Positions 25,752 through 34,190 of a DNA stretch of 64,000 nt are shown here, in pieces. Made by a program: the position numbers and the translations under genes. The notes beneath the pieces are model-generated. The model did no database searches. It saw only the letters and a program-made list of their open reading frames with translations, and was not told the origin of the DNA. The first letter of the stretch is position 1, and each line of letters begins with the position of its first letter. Source of the DNA: CAYZHV01 sp046541355 (GTDB lineage Bacteria; Spirochaetota; Spirochaetia; DSM-27196; Alkalispirochaetaceae); contig JBKHDM010000001.1 of NCBI GenBank assembly GCA_046541355.1, positions 1 through 64,000 of the forward strand. Direction: 5' to 3'.

Positions 25752-25886
25752 CAGCCTCGACCCCGTCGCCGAAGAGTCCCGCTATCCCGGGGACCCCCTT
25801 TTTCCGTAACGATAGCTGCCACCTCCAGAGTAGAGTATGTTGCGACTCTTCTCCGATCGACAAATAGGTGGTCCCTGTTGGTTCGG

Positions 25887-26315
25887 CTACGGCTCCCGCT
25901 TTTCCGGGGTCTCGATCGGCAGGGTCACCGGGAGGCGGCTTTCCTTGTAGATGATCTCCATCCTTGGCAGCAGGGAAGCGAGGGCGTCCTCGAGGCGGTC
26001 GAGCTTTACCATGACGTAGTCGGTGTCATAGGTGGAAAACGCGAGGATGCTCACCCCCGCCTCCGCTAAGGGGGTAAGGATGGAGCTCAGAACACCGGTA
26101 AGGGTGAACGCCTGGGTCCCCGCGACCTTCAGCGCACACCAGCCGGGTTCCTCGGTGACCCCCTCGGGGACGCAGGAGCTCTCGCATAGTACCGATGTCT
26201 CCTCCTCACCCTGAAACTGCTGCAGCAGTCGAGACGCCCGGGCCCAGGCAGGCAGCGGCGAGCCGGCCGGGAGGCGGCAGATCGACAGCTTAAAGGGCAA
26301 CAGCTCGAGAATCAT
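25887..26315 (-). CDS. ACT-domain protein (ACT_7/CASTOR-like)
   Basis: A 142-residue protein. The second half is an ACT-like ligand-binding module of the CASTOR-type class (FTLTGVLSSILTPLAEAGVSILAFSTYDTDYVMVK), and the first half probably forms a matching degenerate module. These proteins sense amino acids; no catalytic domain is present. The ATG at 26315 has GGAGG upstream, and a promoter is visible at 26342-26371. It diverges from the nucleotidyltransferase gene. Confidence 0.8.
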   Translation of the reverse strand: MILELLPFKLSICRLPAGSPLPAWARASRLLQQFQGEEETSVLCESSCVPEGVTEEPGWCALKVAGTQAFTLTGVLSSILTPLAEAGVSILAFSTYDTDYVMVKLDRLEDALASLLPRMEIIYKESRLPVTLPIETPEKREP

Positions 26316-26341
26316 ACCGGGCGCCTCCTCTGGCTATCGCC

Positions 26342-26371
26342 TGTATAGATCACTGCGAGGGTGGGATGCAA
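26342..26371 (-). promoter_or_regulatory. Putative promoter of the ACT-domain gene
   Basis: On the minus strand TTGCAT (26366-26371) and TATACA (26342-26347) are 18 bases apart. A TATACT box on the plus strand (26388-26393) may serve the divergent gene, but its -35 is weak. Confidence 0.45.
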
Positions 26372-26428
26372 GGAGCCTCTTTTTCGTTATACTACCAGCA
26401 CAGATTCCAGACTACTGAGGTGAACATC

Positions 26429-26803
26429 ATGGGCTCAGAGAGCTTTGATCGAGTACACGAGCGGGAACGCGAAAGGCGGCGTCGGGAGGCGCAGGACGCC
26501 GCCCAGAAGCGGTTGGTGAGTAAGGCGCAGCGGATCGCGAACCAGGTAATCAAACACATACTTACCGATTACGAGCCGAAGGAGATCTATCAGGCAGGCT
26601 CCCTGGTCGACTCCGCCAGGTTTACGGAGATCTCGGATATCGATATCGCCGTCCGGGGACTTAGTCCCGAGGAGATCGAGGAGATCGAGGAGTGGGCGGA
26701 AGAGAAAAGCAGCTTTCCCGTCGACCTCATCGACCTCGACCGTGCGGAGGATGTGCACGTAACGTCGGTGGAGAGCGAGGGGCGCCGGGTCTACCCGGAG
26801 TAG
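26429..26803 (+). CDS. Small MNT-type nucleotidyltransferase-domain protein
   Basis: A 124-residue protein. After a basic, coiled N-terminus of about 40 residues it has a minimal polymerase-beta-like nucleotidyltransferase signature: AGSLVDSARFTEISDIDIAV, that is GS followed by the paired aspartates of DxD. Such minimal enzymes often pair with HEPN proteins as toxin-antitoxin modules, where they AMPylate the toxin, but no HEPN-like gene is adjacent. The start at 26429 has GAGGTG upstream; the longer frame from 26366 overlaps the promoter region. Confidence 0.7.
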   Translation: MGSESFDRVHERERERRRREAQDAAQKRLVSKAQRIANQVIKHILTDYEPKEIYQAGSLVDSARFTEISDIDIAVRGLSPEEIEEIEEWAEEKSSFPVDLIDLDRAEDVHVTSVESEGRRVYPE

Positions 26804-26837
26804 TCCGGCCCCGCCTTTTCCCGGGAGTGTAAGCTGC

Positions 26838-27293
26838 CTACTCCCCGGCTGCGGGCTGTGCGGTATCCCCGCCGTCGCCGAGCTCTCGTACGAGAAACGC
26901 CCGGCTGCTCGATTTGGGATAGTTTGTCTGCTCGAAAACCTTGGTAAAGCCCCGGGCGAGGTAGAACTCGGGAGACTGGAAGCTGAAGGTGTTGAGCCAG
27001 GCGTGGGTACAGCCGGACTGGCGCCCCCGCTCGATCGACCGGTCGAGGAGGAGGGATCCGATCCCCTGCCCTCTTCGATCCTCCCGAACCCAGAGCAGCT
27101 CGATGTCGAGCCACTGTCCAAAGATCATGCAGGAGATCCCCCCGATCCGCTCGCCGCTCTCGTCGTCGACGGCAAAAAATACAAAGGGCTTCTCCTCGGT
27201 CACCTCGAGGAACTTGAGGTTGTACTCCTGCAGGTTCTTGCGAATGTACCAGATGTCATCTTTGGAGGGGTTCGGAATAATCTCGATATGCAT
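26838..27293 (-). CDS. GNAT-family N-acetyltransferase
   Basis: A 151-residue GNAT acetyltransferase with the acetyl-CoA pyrophosphate loop REDRRGQGIGSLLL and a C-terminal FYLARGFTKV segment. The substrate is unknown. The AGGAGG ahead of the ATG at 27293 is almost touching the start codon (one base), an unusually short spacing. It is convergent with the nucleotidyltransferase gene. Confidence 0.87.
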   Translation of the reverse strand: MHIEIIPNPSKDDIWYIRKNLQEYNLKFLEVTEEKPFVFFAVDDESGERIGGISCMIFGQWLDIELLWVREDRRGQGIGSLLLDRSIERGRQSGCTHAWLNTFSFQSPEFYLARGFTKVFEQTNYPKSSSRAFLVRELGDGGDTAQPAAGE

Positions 27294-27326
27294 ACCTCCT
27301 AATAGTAGTGTAACCCCCGGGCCGGA

Positions 27327-28472
27327 TCAACAACGGGAGAGGGAGCGCTGGTGGCGGTAGCGTAGGAGGATCGCCACAAAGGCCGGGTCCGACCGGGGGT
27401 CTGCGTCGGTGTAAAACAGGTGCGACCGGCAGCTGCAGTCGGAGGAGCCGAATCGGGCAACCGGGGCGGTGTAGATGGTGCCGAGATCCGAGGCGAGGTC
27501 GCACTCGAGGTCGCAGTCGGTGTAGATCGGATACCCCCTCGCCTTGCCTCCCTCTGCCCGGAGGTAGTCGAAATGCCAGTGCATCCGCTTGCGCCGGCCG
27601 AGATGGCGTGCGACCCGGGCGGAAAGGTTCTTCTTCCCCGAGCCGACGTAGATGTAGTAGCCCGGAGAAAAGGAATGGATCCCGAGACCGGCGACGGAGA
27701 TGTTCCGCTCCGCGTCGAGCTCGAGGACTACCATGTAGACTCCCGCGTCCGCCTCGGCAAGGGCAACCGGAGCGAGGTCCACCGGGACCTCCGATGAGTC
27801 GAGCCACGCCTCCCCCGTCTCCGAAACCCCCACCGTCGCCGCCCGCACCGCCACCCCCGCCTCCGAGGCCGCTTTCAGGGCGAGGGCAAACCCAGGGTCA
27901 GCGTGGATATCCGGCACGAAACGCTTCGCCTCGAGTCCCTGGATTACGAACAGCACCATTCGCCCTCCATCCTTGATCGCCGCGAGCTCCTCCAGATGTC
28001 GCCGTCCCCGGAGGGTAGCTGCATCGGGAAACATCGCAACCCCGTGAGCCTCGAGGGTACAGCTTTTGACCTCCACCCAGGTGCGGCCGAGAGGCGTCTC
28101 CACCAGAAAGTCGAAGCGGCTTGCCCCTCGGGCAACCTCCGGGATAACCGTTGCCCTCGGACCGAAGAACTCCGGCAGAACAAGCTCCCGGGCGAGGAGA
28201 TTGGCAGCCACCGAGACCAGGGGCACCACCCGGGAGTCCGACGGGCGCCGTAGCGCCACCACCGTAGCGGGAGTCTTCCGGTCGGAGCCCTCCTTCTCCT
28301 CGAGTATGAGCTCGCAACCGGGCAGCAGAAGCTCGAGCATCCGCCCGGGGTTGGGACAGTGGGCGCGCAGCCGCTGCCCCGAGGGCAGCTCGCAGAGGAT
28401 GACAAAACGGTTCGGGCGCGCCACAAACCGCGCCTCGAGACCGCCCCGAAAGAGCTGCACCCTCCGGCTCAT
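27327..28472 (-). CDS. sfsA: SfsA nuclease fused to a DUF123 (GIY-YIG-like) domain
   Basis: A 381-residue fusion. Residues 1-235 are SfsA: AHCPNPGRMLELL, RFDFLVE and WVEVKSCTLE (a PD-(D/E)XK-like Asp plus ExK), AMFPDAATLRGRRHLEEL and VLFVIQ. Residues about 245-381 match DUF123 (GVYMVVLELD, GYYIYVGSGKKNLSARVARHL, HWHFDYLRA, DCDLECDLASDL, RFGSSDCSCRSHLFY), a domain related to the GIY-YIG nuclease fold. Stand-alone SfsA is about 235 residues. The start overlaps the sbcC stop (ATGA), so it is translated with the SbcCD nuclease, which supports a nucleic-acid role. Confidence 0.9.
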   Translation of the reverse strand: MSRRVQLFRGGLEARFVARPNRFVILCELPSGQRLRAHCPNPGRMLELLLPGCELILEEKEGSDRKTPATVVALRRPSDSRVVPLVSVAANLLARELVLPEFFGPRATVIPEVARGASRFDFLVETPLGRTWVEVKSCTLEAHGVAMFPDAATLRGRRHLEELAAIKDGGRMVLFVIQGLEAKRFVPDIHADPGFALALKAASEAGVAVRAATVGVSETGEAWLDSSEVPVDLAPVALAEADAGVYMVVLELDAERNISVAGLGIHSFSPGYYIYVGSGKKNLSARVARHLGRRKRMHWHFDYLRAEGGKARGYPIYTDCDLECDLASDLGTIYTAPVARFGSSDCSCRSHLFYTDADPRSDPAFVAILLRYRHQRSLSRC

Positions 28473-31400
28473 CCGCCCCCACCGCCGCGGGAGACAATCC
28501 TGCTGCCCCGGAGCGTCGACTCCACCTGGAAACCCGCGGGAACCCGTCGCTTTACCTCCTCCACGTGGGAGATGATCCCCACCGACCGGCCGCTGCCGGT
28601 GAGCTCGTCGAGGGTGTTCAACGCCTCCTCCAGAGCCTCCTCGTCGAGGCTCCCGAAACCCTCATCGATAAAGATCACCTCCAGATTGAGCCCGCCGAGC
28701 TCCGCCTGAACGGTGTCCGACAGTCCGAGGGCGAGGGCGAGGGAGGCGAGAAACCCCTCTCCCCCGGAGAGGGTCTTTGCGTCCCTGCTTCGGTCGGTGT
28801 AGGCGTCGTACACCTCGATATCCAGGCCCGCACGGCCGCGACCACCGGAAGCCTCCTTTCGCAGCAGGGTATAGCGGTGGTTGCTCATCTTGAAAAGACG
28901 GATGTTTGCCTGAGCAAGGACCTCCTCGAAATAGACCGAGAGGACGTAGTCCATCAGGCGGATCCGGGACTCGTTATATCCGTCGGCGAGGCGACTGAGC
29001 TGGGTAACTTCCCGGTACTCCTCCTCGATCTGTGAGAGCTCCCGCTCCCCGGCGGTTATCGCCTCGAGCAGGCGCAGCAGTTCCCCTTCCCGATGCCGTT
29101 TTGCCGAGCGCTCCTCGAGAAGGGCAGTGAGGCGCTCCTGTGAGGCCGCCACCGCCGCTTCGGCGGCGGGAAGATCAGGTTCCCCGAACCCCGCCGCAAC
29201 CTCTTCAGCCCGGCGGACTCGCTCCCGTGCCGCCGACTCCCGGTCTCTGCGGGCATCGAGAGCCTCCTTCAGGGCCGAAACCTGCTCATCCCCGCGGCCG
29301 GCGGAGGCGTACTCCCGCTCATCGAGAAACCCGGACTCCTCGATTCGACGGCGAAACTCAGCCTCGAGGAGCTCGAGCCGCTCCCGAACGAGGAGGCGAC
29401 GCTCCTCGAGGGACTCGAGCCGCAACCGCTCTCTGCTCGCAAGCTCCCGAGCGTTTCGGGCGTCCGTTTCAGCCTTGCGCGCCGCGGCTATGTTGGACTC
29501 CAGGCGCTGTGCAACCTCGCGACGCAGCTTTTCGAGCGCCCCGGGAGGGGAGAGTTCCTCAGGTACCCCCGAGCTCTCCCGGAGACTCCGCATCCTCGCA
29601 ACCTCCTCCCCCTCGGCATCGAGGCGAGGGGCAAGCTCTTCGAGCTCCGCCTTCAACCCGACTCGTCGCTCTCGCCCCTCCTCCCGGGATTCTGAAAGCT
29701 CCCCACTCTCAGAAAGCCGCTGGTGAAGCTCCCGGAGTTCTCCCTCCAGCTCGGCGACCACGGCGGCGAGACGCTCCTGCTCCCCATCCCCGGGGCCCTC
29801 GCCCAGTTCACCGAGAAGCTCCTCCCGCTGCTCCTGCGCCTGCCGCAGTCGCTCGGCGGCTACCGACCGCTCCCGCTCCGCCCGGGTGAGCTCGTTGCGT
29901 ACCTCCGCCTCCCGCTCCCTCGCCCCTTCGACCTCCTCCTGCGAGGCGCCCTCCCCGACAGCGGGAGCGGGGTGATCGAGGGAGCCGCAGACCGGGCACG
30001 GTTCCCCCTCCGAGAGGGTTTGCGCAAGGCGTGCGGCCTCGGCCTCCCGGGTGCGACGGATCGCCTCGGTTATCGCCACCTCGCATGAGGCAAGCTCTGC
30101 GGAGAGAGCACCAACCCTCTCCTCGAGTTTTTCGAGATTCCCCTCCTCGCCGCGGGCTCTCGCGAGGGCGTCCCGATATCGGTTCAGGAGGGTGAGCCGA
30201 CGCCGCTTGCCCTCGAGGTCCGACTCCACCTCCCCCCGGCGCTCCCGCATCCTCGAGGCTTCCTCGATCCGAAGGGTAATCTCCTCCAGGCGGACCTCGA
30301 GCCTCTCGAGCTCCTCGGTGAGGCGATCCCTCCGGGATCGGAGCTCCGAGAGCCGCCGCTCCCGCTCGGGGAGGCCGCGGGTCTGGTCGTCGACCAGCCG
30401 CTGCTTTTCAGCCAAGCTGTCGAGGCGGCCGAGCTCGAGGCGCAGGTGCTCCCGCAACCCCTCCGACTCCTGTCCCTCTCGGAGCGCAGCCTCGGCGACC
30501 TCCCGTTCCTGTTCCGCCCCCTCGAGGCTGCGCTTTCGCTCAAGCCTCTCACCCTCGAGCGCTTCGATCTCCTCCCGGGCGGCGAGTAGCTGCCGGTAGT
30601 GCGGCTCGATCGCCCGGGCGGCGAGGGCGCCCTCGAGCTCTCGTTGCTGAGCCTCCATAGATTCGCCCTCGATCGACGCCAGGGCGGCCCGGGCCTCGGC
30701 ACGTTCCCGGAAGGCGCGATCGGCGGAGCGCGCCTCATCGAGCTGCTTGCGCCGCGCTTCTTCCAGGGCGCGCTGCTTCTCCACGGTTTCGTCGAGCTCC
30801 GCGAGCTGCCGGGAGAGAGCGGCGACCTGCGCCTCAAGCTCCCTGCGGCTCTCCACCCCCGCGCCGGAGCGCAACGCCTCGAGGGTCGTTCGCAGCCGCT
30901 CGATCTCACCGCCGAGGGTGGAGCTGCGCTCCTTGAGAATATCGGTAAAGCGCTCGTAGACGGCTGTGTCAAAGAGGCGTCGGAGGATCTCGCTGCGCTC
31001 GCCGCTGTTTGCGGTGAGCAGCTCCCGGAACCTGCCCTGGGGCAGGAGCACCACCTGCCTGAACTGCTCAGCCCGGAATCCGACTATCTCCTCGACCATC
31101 CGCGAGACCGACCCGACCTTCTTCTCCGCGAGGACCGTGCCGCACCGGTCCGGATAGGAGAGCTCCCCGAGGTCGACAGCTGTGGCATCAAAGAGGTACG
31201 CCTCCCCGGGCTTCTCGGTTACGCCCTCTCCCCGCCGCTTGCGCAGCTCCTGCTTTGGGCTGCGCCGCAGGAAGTAACGCTTTCCGCCGGTCTCGAAGAG
31301 GAGCTCAACCACCGTTTCCTCCTCAGGTCCCACAAAATGGGAGCGCAGGTCTTCACTCTTGCGCTCGTCCCCGGAGGACTCTCCGAAGAGGGCAAAGGCG

Positions 31401-31543
31401 ATGGCGTCGAGGACGGAGGTCTTTCCGCTTCCCGTGGGACCGTAGATTCCAAAGAGGGGGTGGTCTGTAGCGGCGTGAAAATCGACGATCGCCTCCTGCG
31501 CAAAGGGACCAAAGCCGACCATCCGAAGGCGCAGGGGTCTCAT
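28469..31543 (-). CDS. sbcC: SbcC, ATPase subunit of the SbcCD nuclease
   Basis: A 1024-residue Rad50/SMC-like ATPase of the complex that opens hairpins and trims DNA ends. The N-terminal Walker A is GPTGSGKTS (about 34-42). Long coiled coils flank a zinc hook CPVCG near residue 515. The C-terminal lobe has the ABC signature KTLSGGEGFLASLALALGLSD and Walker B VIFIDEGFGSLDEE. It overlaps sbcD by four bases (ATGA) and is followed by the coupled sfsA gene. The coil is exceptionally rich in Glu and Arg, so the DNA here is repetitive GAG/CTC-like. Confidence 0.96.
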   Translation of the reverse strand: MRPLRLRMVGFGPFAQEAIVDFHAATDHPLFGIYGPTGSGKTSVLDAIAFALFGESSGDERKSEDLRSHFVGPEEETVVELLFETGGKRYFLRRSPKQELRKRRGEGVTEKPGEAYLFDATAVDLGELSYPDRCGTVLAEKKVGSVSRMVEEIVGFRAEQFRQVVLLPQGRFRELLTANSGERSEILRRLFDTAVYERFTDILKERSSTLGGEIERLRTTLEALRSGAGVESRRELEAQVAALSRQLAELDETVEKQRALEEARRKQLDEARSADRAFRERAEARAALASIEGESMEAQQRELEGALAARAIEPHYRQLLAAREEIEALEGERLERKRSLEGAEQEREVAEAALREGQESEGLREHLRLELGRLDSLAEKQRLVDDQTRGLPERERRLSELRSRRDRLTEELERLEVRLEEITLRIEEASRMRERRGEVESDLEGKRRRLTLLNRYRDALARARGEEGNLEKLEERVGALSAELASCEVAITEAIRRTREAEAARLAQTLSEGEPCPVCGSLDHPAPAVGEGASQEEVEGAREREAEVRNELTRAERERSVAAERLRQAQEQREELLGELGEGPGDGEQERLAAVVAELEGELRELHQRLSESGELSESREEGRERRVGLKAELEELAPRLDAEGEEVARMRSLRESSGVPEELSPPGALEKLRREVAQRLESNIAAARKAETDARNARELASRERLRLESLEERRLLVRERLELLEAEFRRRIEESGFLDEREYASAGRGDEQVSALKEALDARRDRESAARERVRRAEEVAAGFGEPDLPAAEAAVAASQERLTALLEERSAKRHREGELLRLLEAITAGERELSQIEEEYREVTQLSRLADGYNESRIRLMDYVLSVYFEEVLAQANIRLFKMSNHRYTLLRKEASGGRGRAGLDIEVYDAYTDRSRDAKTLSGGEGFLASLALALGLSDTVQAELGGLNLEVIFIDEGFGSLDEEALEEALNTLDELTGSGRSVGIISHVEEVKRRVPAGFQVESTLRGSRIVSRGGGGG

Positions 31544-32706
31544 CGCTCCTCCTCTCCCCGCTCCCGCGTCGCTATCGCCCGGGCGAGGCTCTCGTCCACC
31601 AGCTCCCGCTGCCGCTGCTCGAGCTGTTCCACCCCGAGGTCACGGAAGAAGGAGTCGATCACCTCCCCGGGGCGGCGAAGGCTCTCCCGCCTCGCCCCGA
31701 CTCTCGCCGACTCCCCGGGACTCCGGCGGTTGACCCAGTCGAGCATCACCGCCAGGGGATAGCGCTCCCTGAGGCGGCTCATCGCGTCCGGGACCGGAAG
31801 GGAGTCGGTGAGCTCGAGTTTTACGAAGCATCCGGCGGCGCTCTGCTCCCCCCTCATCAGCTCGTCGAAGGAGCCGGTGAGCACCCGCAACCGGCGGGGC
31901 GGGTCGAGGGGCAGCTCGGTGAGCTTCTCCACCCCCCACCAGCGCAGTTCGAGGAGGGTGGTGGACTTTTCCTCCTCCGCCTCGTCGAAGCCGAAGGGGA
32001 GGATCGAGCCGGCGTAGCGAAGCGTGCCCTCCCTGAGGGCAATCTCCTGGGGCCGGTGGAGGTGGCCCATGGCGACGTAGGCCGCCCCGCCGTAGCACTC
32101 AGGGCTCACCTGTTCGATCCCGCCGGCACTCTCGAGAGATCGCTCTGAGTCGCTCCCCCGTCCCCCGGCCACAAAGGTGTGGGAGACGACAACCTGGCGA
32201 ACCTTCGCCGGGAGGAGGGCGTTCGCCTCTCTCATCTGGGCGACAACCACATCCTCGGGAGTCGCTATCCCCGGATCATCGAAGTGGTCCCGGGCGGCGA
32301 AAATCCCGGCATAGGGGATCGCGCTGACCGCCACGCCCCCCTCCTCGTCGGAGAGGAGAAGCGGCTGCGGTGGCCGGGAGAGGCCGCCCCGGATGAGCAC
32401 CCGTCGGCGGTCGTGGAGGGCTCCGCCAAAGCCGATCCGCTCCGGGGCGTCGTGGTTACCGGCGATGACGCAAATCGCCGCCTCGCTATCTCGATAGACC
32501 CGCTCGAGAAAGGTGTCGAAGAGCTCAACCGCCTCCCGCCGCGGATTTCCGCGGTCAAAGACGTCCCCGGCGATGATGAGCAGGTCCGGCCCCTCCTCCT
32601 CCACCATCAGCGCGATCTGTTCGAGCAGTTGCGCCTGATCCTCGAGGAGAGAAAACCCGTTGAAGAGCCGACCGAGGTGCCAGTCGGCGGTGTGGAGTAT
32701 CCGCAT
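31540..32706 (-). CDS. sbcD: SbcD, exonuclease subunit of the SbcCD nuclease
   Basis: A 388-residue Mre11-like metallophosphoesterase. The motifs are TADWHLGR (Asp, His), IAGDVFDRGNP, AGNHDAPERI, VVSHTFVAG and GHLHRPQEI, giving the full two-metal site. Its 3' end overlaps sbcC. No Shine-Dalgarno sequence precedes the ATG at 32706; a TAGCTT -10-like box at 32714-32719 would start transcription next to the ATG, but its -35 is poor. One copy of a 20-bp repeat lies 51 bases upstream. Confidence 0.95.
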   Translation of the reverse strand: MRILHTADWHLGRLFNGFSLLEDQAQLLEQIALMVEEEGPDLLIIAGDVFDRGNPRREAVELFDTFLERVYRDSEAAICVIAGNHDAPERIGFGGALHDRRRVLIRGGLSRPPQPLLLSDEEGGVAVSAIPYAGIFAARDHFDDPGIATPEDVVVAQMREANALLPAKVRQVVVSHTFVAGGRGSDSERSLESAGGIEQVSPECYGGAAYVAMGHLHRPQEIALREGTLRYAGSILPFGFDEAEEEKSTTLLELRWWGVEKLTELPLDPPRRLRVLTGSFDELMRGEQSAAGCFVKLELTDSLPVPDAMSRLRERYPLAVMLDWVNRRSPGESARVGARRESLRRPGEVIDSFFRDLGVEQLEQRQRELVDESLARAIATRERGEEER

Positions 32707-32757
32707 CTATTGGAAGCTACCACAGATGTGGGGACTCTTTACAGAACCTCTGTTTAG

Positions 32758-32777
32758 TGTCCTCCACCCTGGGGATA
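32758..32777 (+). repeat. Left 20-bp inverted repeat upstream of sbcD
   Basis: Identical to 18546-18565. On the minus strand it begins 51 bases before the sbcD ATG, close to the 49 bases separating the other copy from its gene. Confidence 0.9.
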
Positions 32778-32893
32778 GAGGGGAAACTACCTCCAGGTAC
32801 CGAAAGCAGTTAGAGCCGCTGCGGTGGCGGTACCATGGAAATGTCCACTTTTTTCACGGTACATTATTACCAGGTAAGGAATTAGGAGAGATT

Positions 32894-32913
32894 TATCCCC
32901 AGGGTGGAGGACA
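32894..32913 (-). repeat. Right 20-bp inverted repeat
   Basis: Exact reverse complement of 32758-32777. It does not lie upstream of a recognisable gene start. Confidence 0.9.
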
Positions 32914-32959
32914 GTTAACACACATCCCCACACCGGAAACCCCCCGGCCGAGCAGGTCA

Positions 32960-34090
32960 TCACACTTCGAGCTGATAGACCCGATGACGCTTGTACACCT
33001 CTCCCCCGAGGGTCTCCATGTCACTGAGCATGAGGTCTGTGGTCTCGGCTATCTGGGTCATCTCCGCCCGGAGGGCGCGCCCTTTCAGGGTCCGCTCGAG
33101 CTCGTAGTACAGGAGCGCTGTGGCGCCGGTCTTCTGAAACTTTGGAAGCACCCCGACGCCGTTGATAATAAACTCCCGTGTCTTGCGCTTCTGGTAGAGA
33201 AGCCGGGCAAGGGAGAGGGGAGTGACCCGGCCGCCACTCGCCTGTATCGCCGGGGAGAGGTCGGGAAAGGTGAGAAGGAAGCCCGCGATCTCATCCCCCG
33301 CCCGGATCACCTTGATAAGCCTCGGATCGCTCACGGTCACCAGGGAGTCAACCAGCTGCGTGAGCTCCCCCTCGGTCATCGGGCAGTACTCCTCGTGGTC
33401 CACCCAGCTCTCATTGTAGATCCGGCCTATCTCCCGGCCCAGGGCGCGCAGTTCCCGCCTCGTTTTCATCTCCGGTATCCGGAAGCTCCCGCGCCTGAGG
33501 GAGATCTCCGCCACCCGACGTATCTTGGCAGGGGTCTCATAGGCGACAGCGTCGAGATAGGCGGATACAAAATCCTTGTACTTCTCAAAGCCGTAGGACT
33601 CCACCATATCCCGGTAGTAGGGCAGATGGTAGTTCATCATGGTCATGGCGGCCCGGGTCTGGTAGCCGTCGATAAGGATCCCCGCCCCGGTCATGCCGGA
33701 GAAACCCTGGGGACCGATCACCCGGCTCAGACGCCGTTGATGCGCCCACTCCTCCACCCGCTGAAAGAGCGCCCCCGCCGCCTCCGGGTCGTTTTTCGTG
33801 TCAAAAAAGTAAAACCGCGCGTCCCTGCGGCCCTGGTAGGCGTTGAAGTTCTTGTTCTCCAGTGCGGCGATCCGGGCAACCACCCGACCGCCCCGGCGGG
33901 CAATAAAGAACTCCCCCTCGGAGTGCTCGAAAAAGGGGTGATTCCGCTCGAGAATGGAGCGCATATCCTGACGAAACCAGGGAACCCAGTAGGGATTGGT
34001 ACGAAATATCTGATGAGGAAGGGTTATGAACTCCTCGGCGTAGGGGGAGCGCGCGTTTTCGACGGTATGGATGGTAAGCTCGTCTGCCAT
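32960..34090 (-). CDS. GNAT-fold protein of YghO-like type
   Basis: A 376-residue protein. It resembles the uncharacterised E. coli YghO-like group: an N-terminal FITLPHQIFRTNPYWVPWFRQDM segment, a middle FFIARRGGRVVARIAA strand pair and a C-terminal GNAT-like half with NGVGVLPKFQKTGATALLYYEL, where the acetyl-CoA loop would be. The conserved GPQGFSGMTGAGILIDGY block is also typical. Function is unknown. A GTGACA/TAGAAT promoter predicts transcription from 34091, next to the ATG. Confidence 0.72.
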   Translation of the reverse strand: MADELTIHTVENARSPYAEEFITLPHQIFRTNPYWVPWFRQDMRSILERNHPFFEHSEGEFFIARRGGRVVARIAALENKNFNAYQGRRDARFYFFDTKNDPEAAGALFQRVEEWAHQRRLSRVIGPQGFSGMTGAGILIDGYQTRAAMTMMNYHLPYYRDMVESYGFEKYKDFVSAYLDAVAYETPAKIRRVAEISLRRGSFRIPEMKTRRELRALGREIGRIYNESWVDHEEYCPMTEGELTQLVDSLVTVSDPRLIKVIRAGDEIAGFLLTFPDLSPAIQASGGRVTPLSLARLLYQKRKTREFIINGVGVLPKFQKTGATALLYYELERTLKGRALRAEMTQIAETTDLMLSDMETLGGEVYKRHRVYQLEV

Positions 34091-34097
34091 GGGGGCG

Positions 34098-34127
34098 ATT
34101 CTATCCCGGAGCCCCTCACGCTGTCAC
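34098..34127 (-). promoter_or_regulatory. Putative promoter giving a leaderless mRNA for the YghO-like gene
   Basis: On the minus strand GTGACA (34122-34127) and TAGAAT (34098-34103) are 18 bases apart, with a predicted start at about 34091 and no ribosome site. Confidence 0.5.
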
Positions 34128-34190
34128 GCTAATGGAAAGGGCCGAAGCCGCCGTAAACTGTTAGTAGTGACGAGTCCAAGGAGGTTCTCC

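Larger units (their letters stand above)
32758..32913. mobile_element. 156-bp element with perfect 20-bp terminal inverted repeats (MITE-like or paired operator)
   Basis: TGTCCTCCACCCTGGGGATA at 32758-32777 is exactly repeated in inverse orientation at 32894-32913, enclosing 116 bases without a reading frame. TGT...ACA ends are typical of some insertion-sequence families, but I find no clear target duplication. A third solitary copy at 18546-18565 argues for either a decayed element or a regulatory site. It fills most of the gap between sbcD and the convergent-side acetyltransferase gene (32707-32959), which holds no gene. Confidence 0.5.

Noticed and set aside
30599..31762. 387-codon frame antisense to sbcC and sbcD
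   Set aside because: Spans two well-supported genes on the other strand, and its composition reflects the Glu/Arg-rich coil.
32894..32902. TTATCCCCA as a possible DnaA box
   Set aside because: One mismatch from TTATCCACA and part of a 20-bp repeat; there is no cluster of boxes and no dnaA or dnaN nearby, so no origin is claimed.
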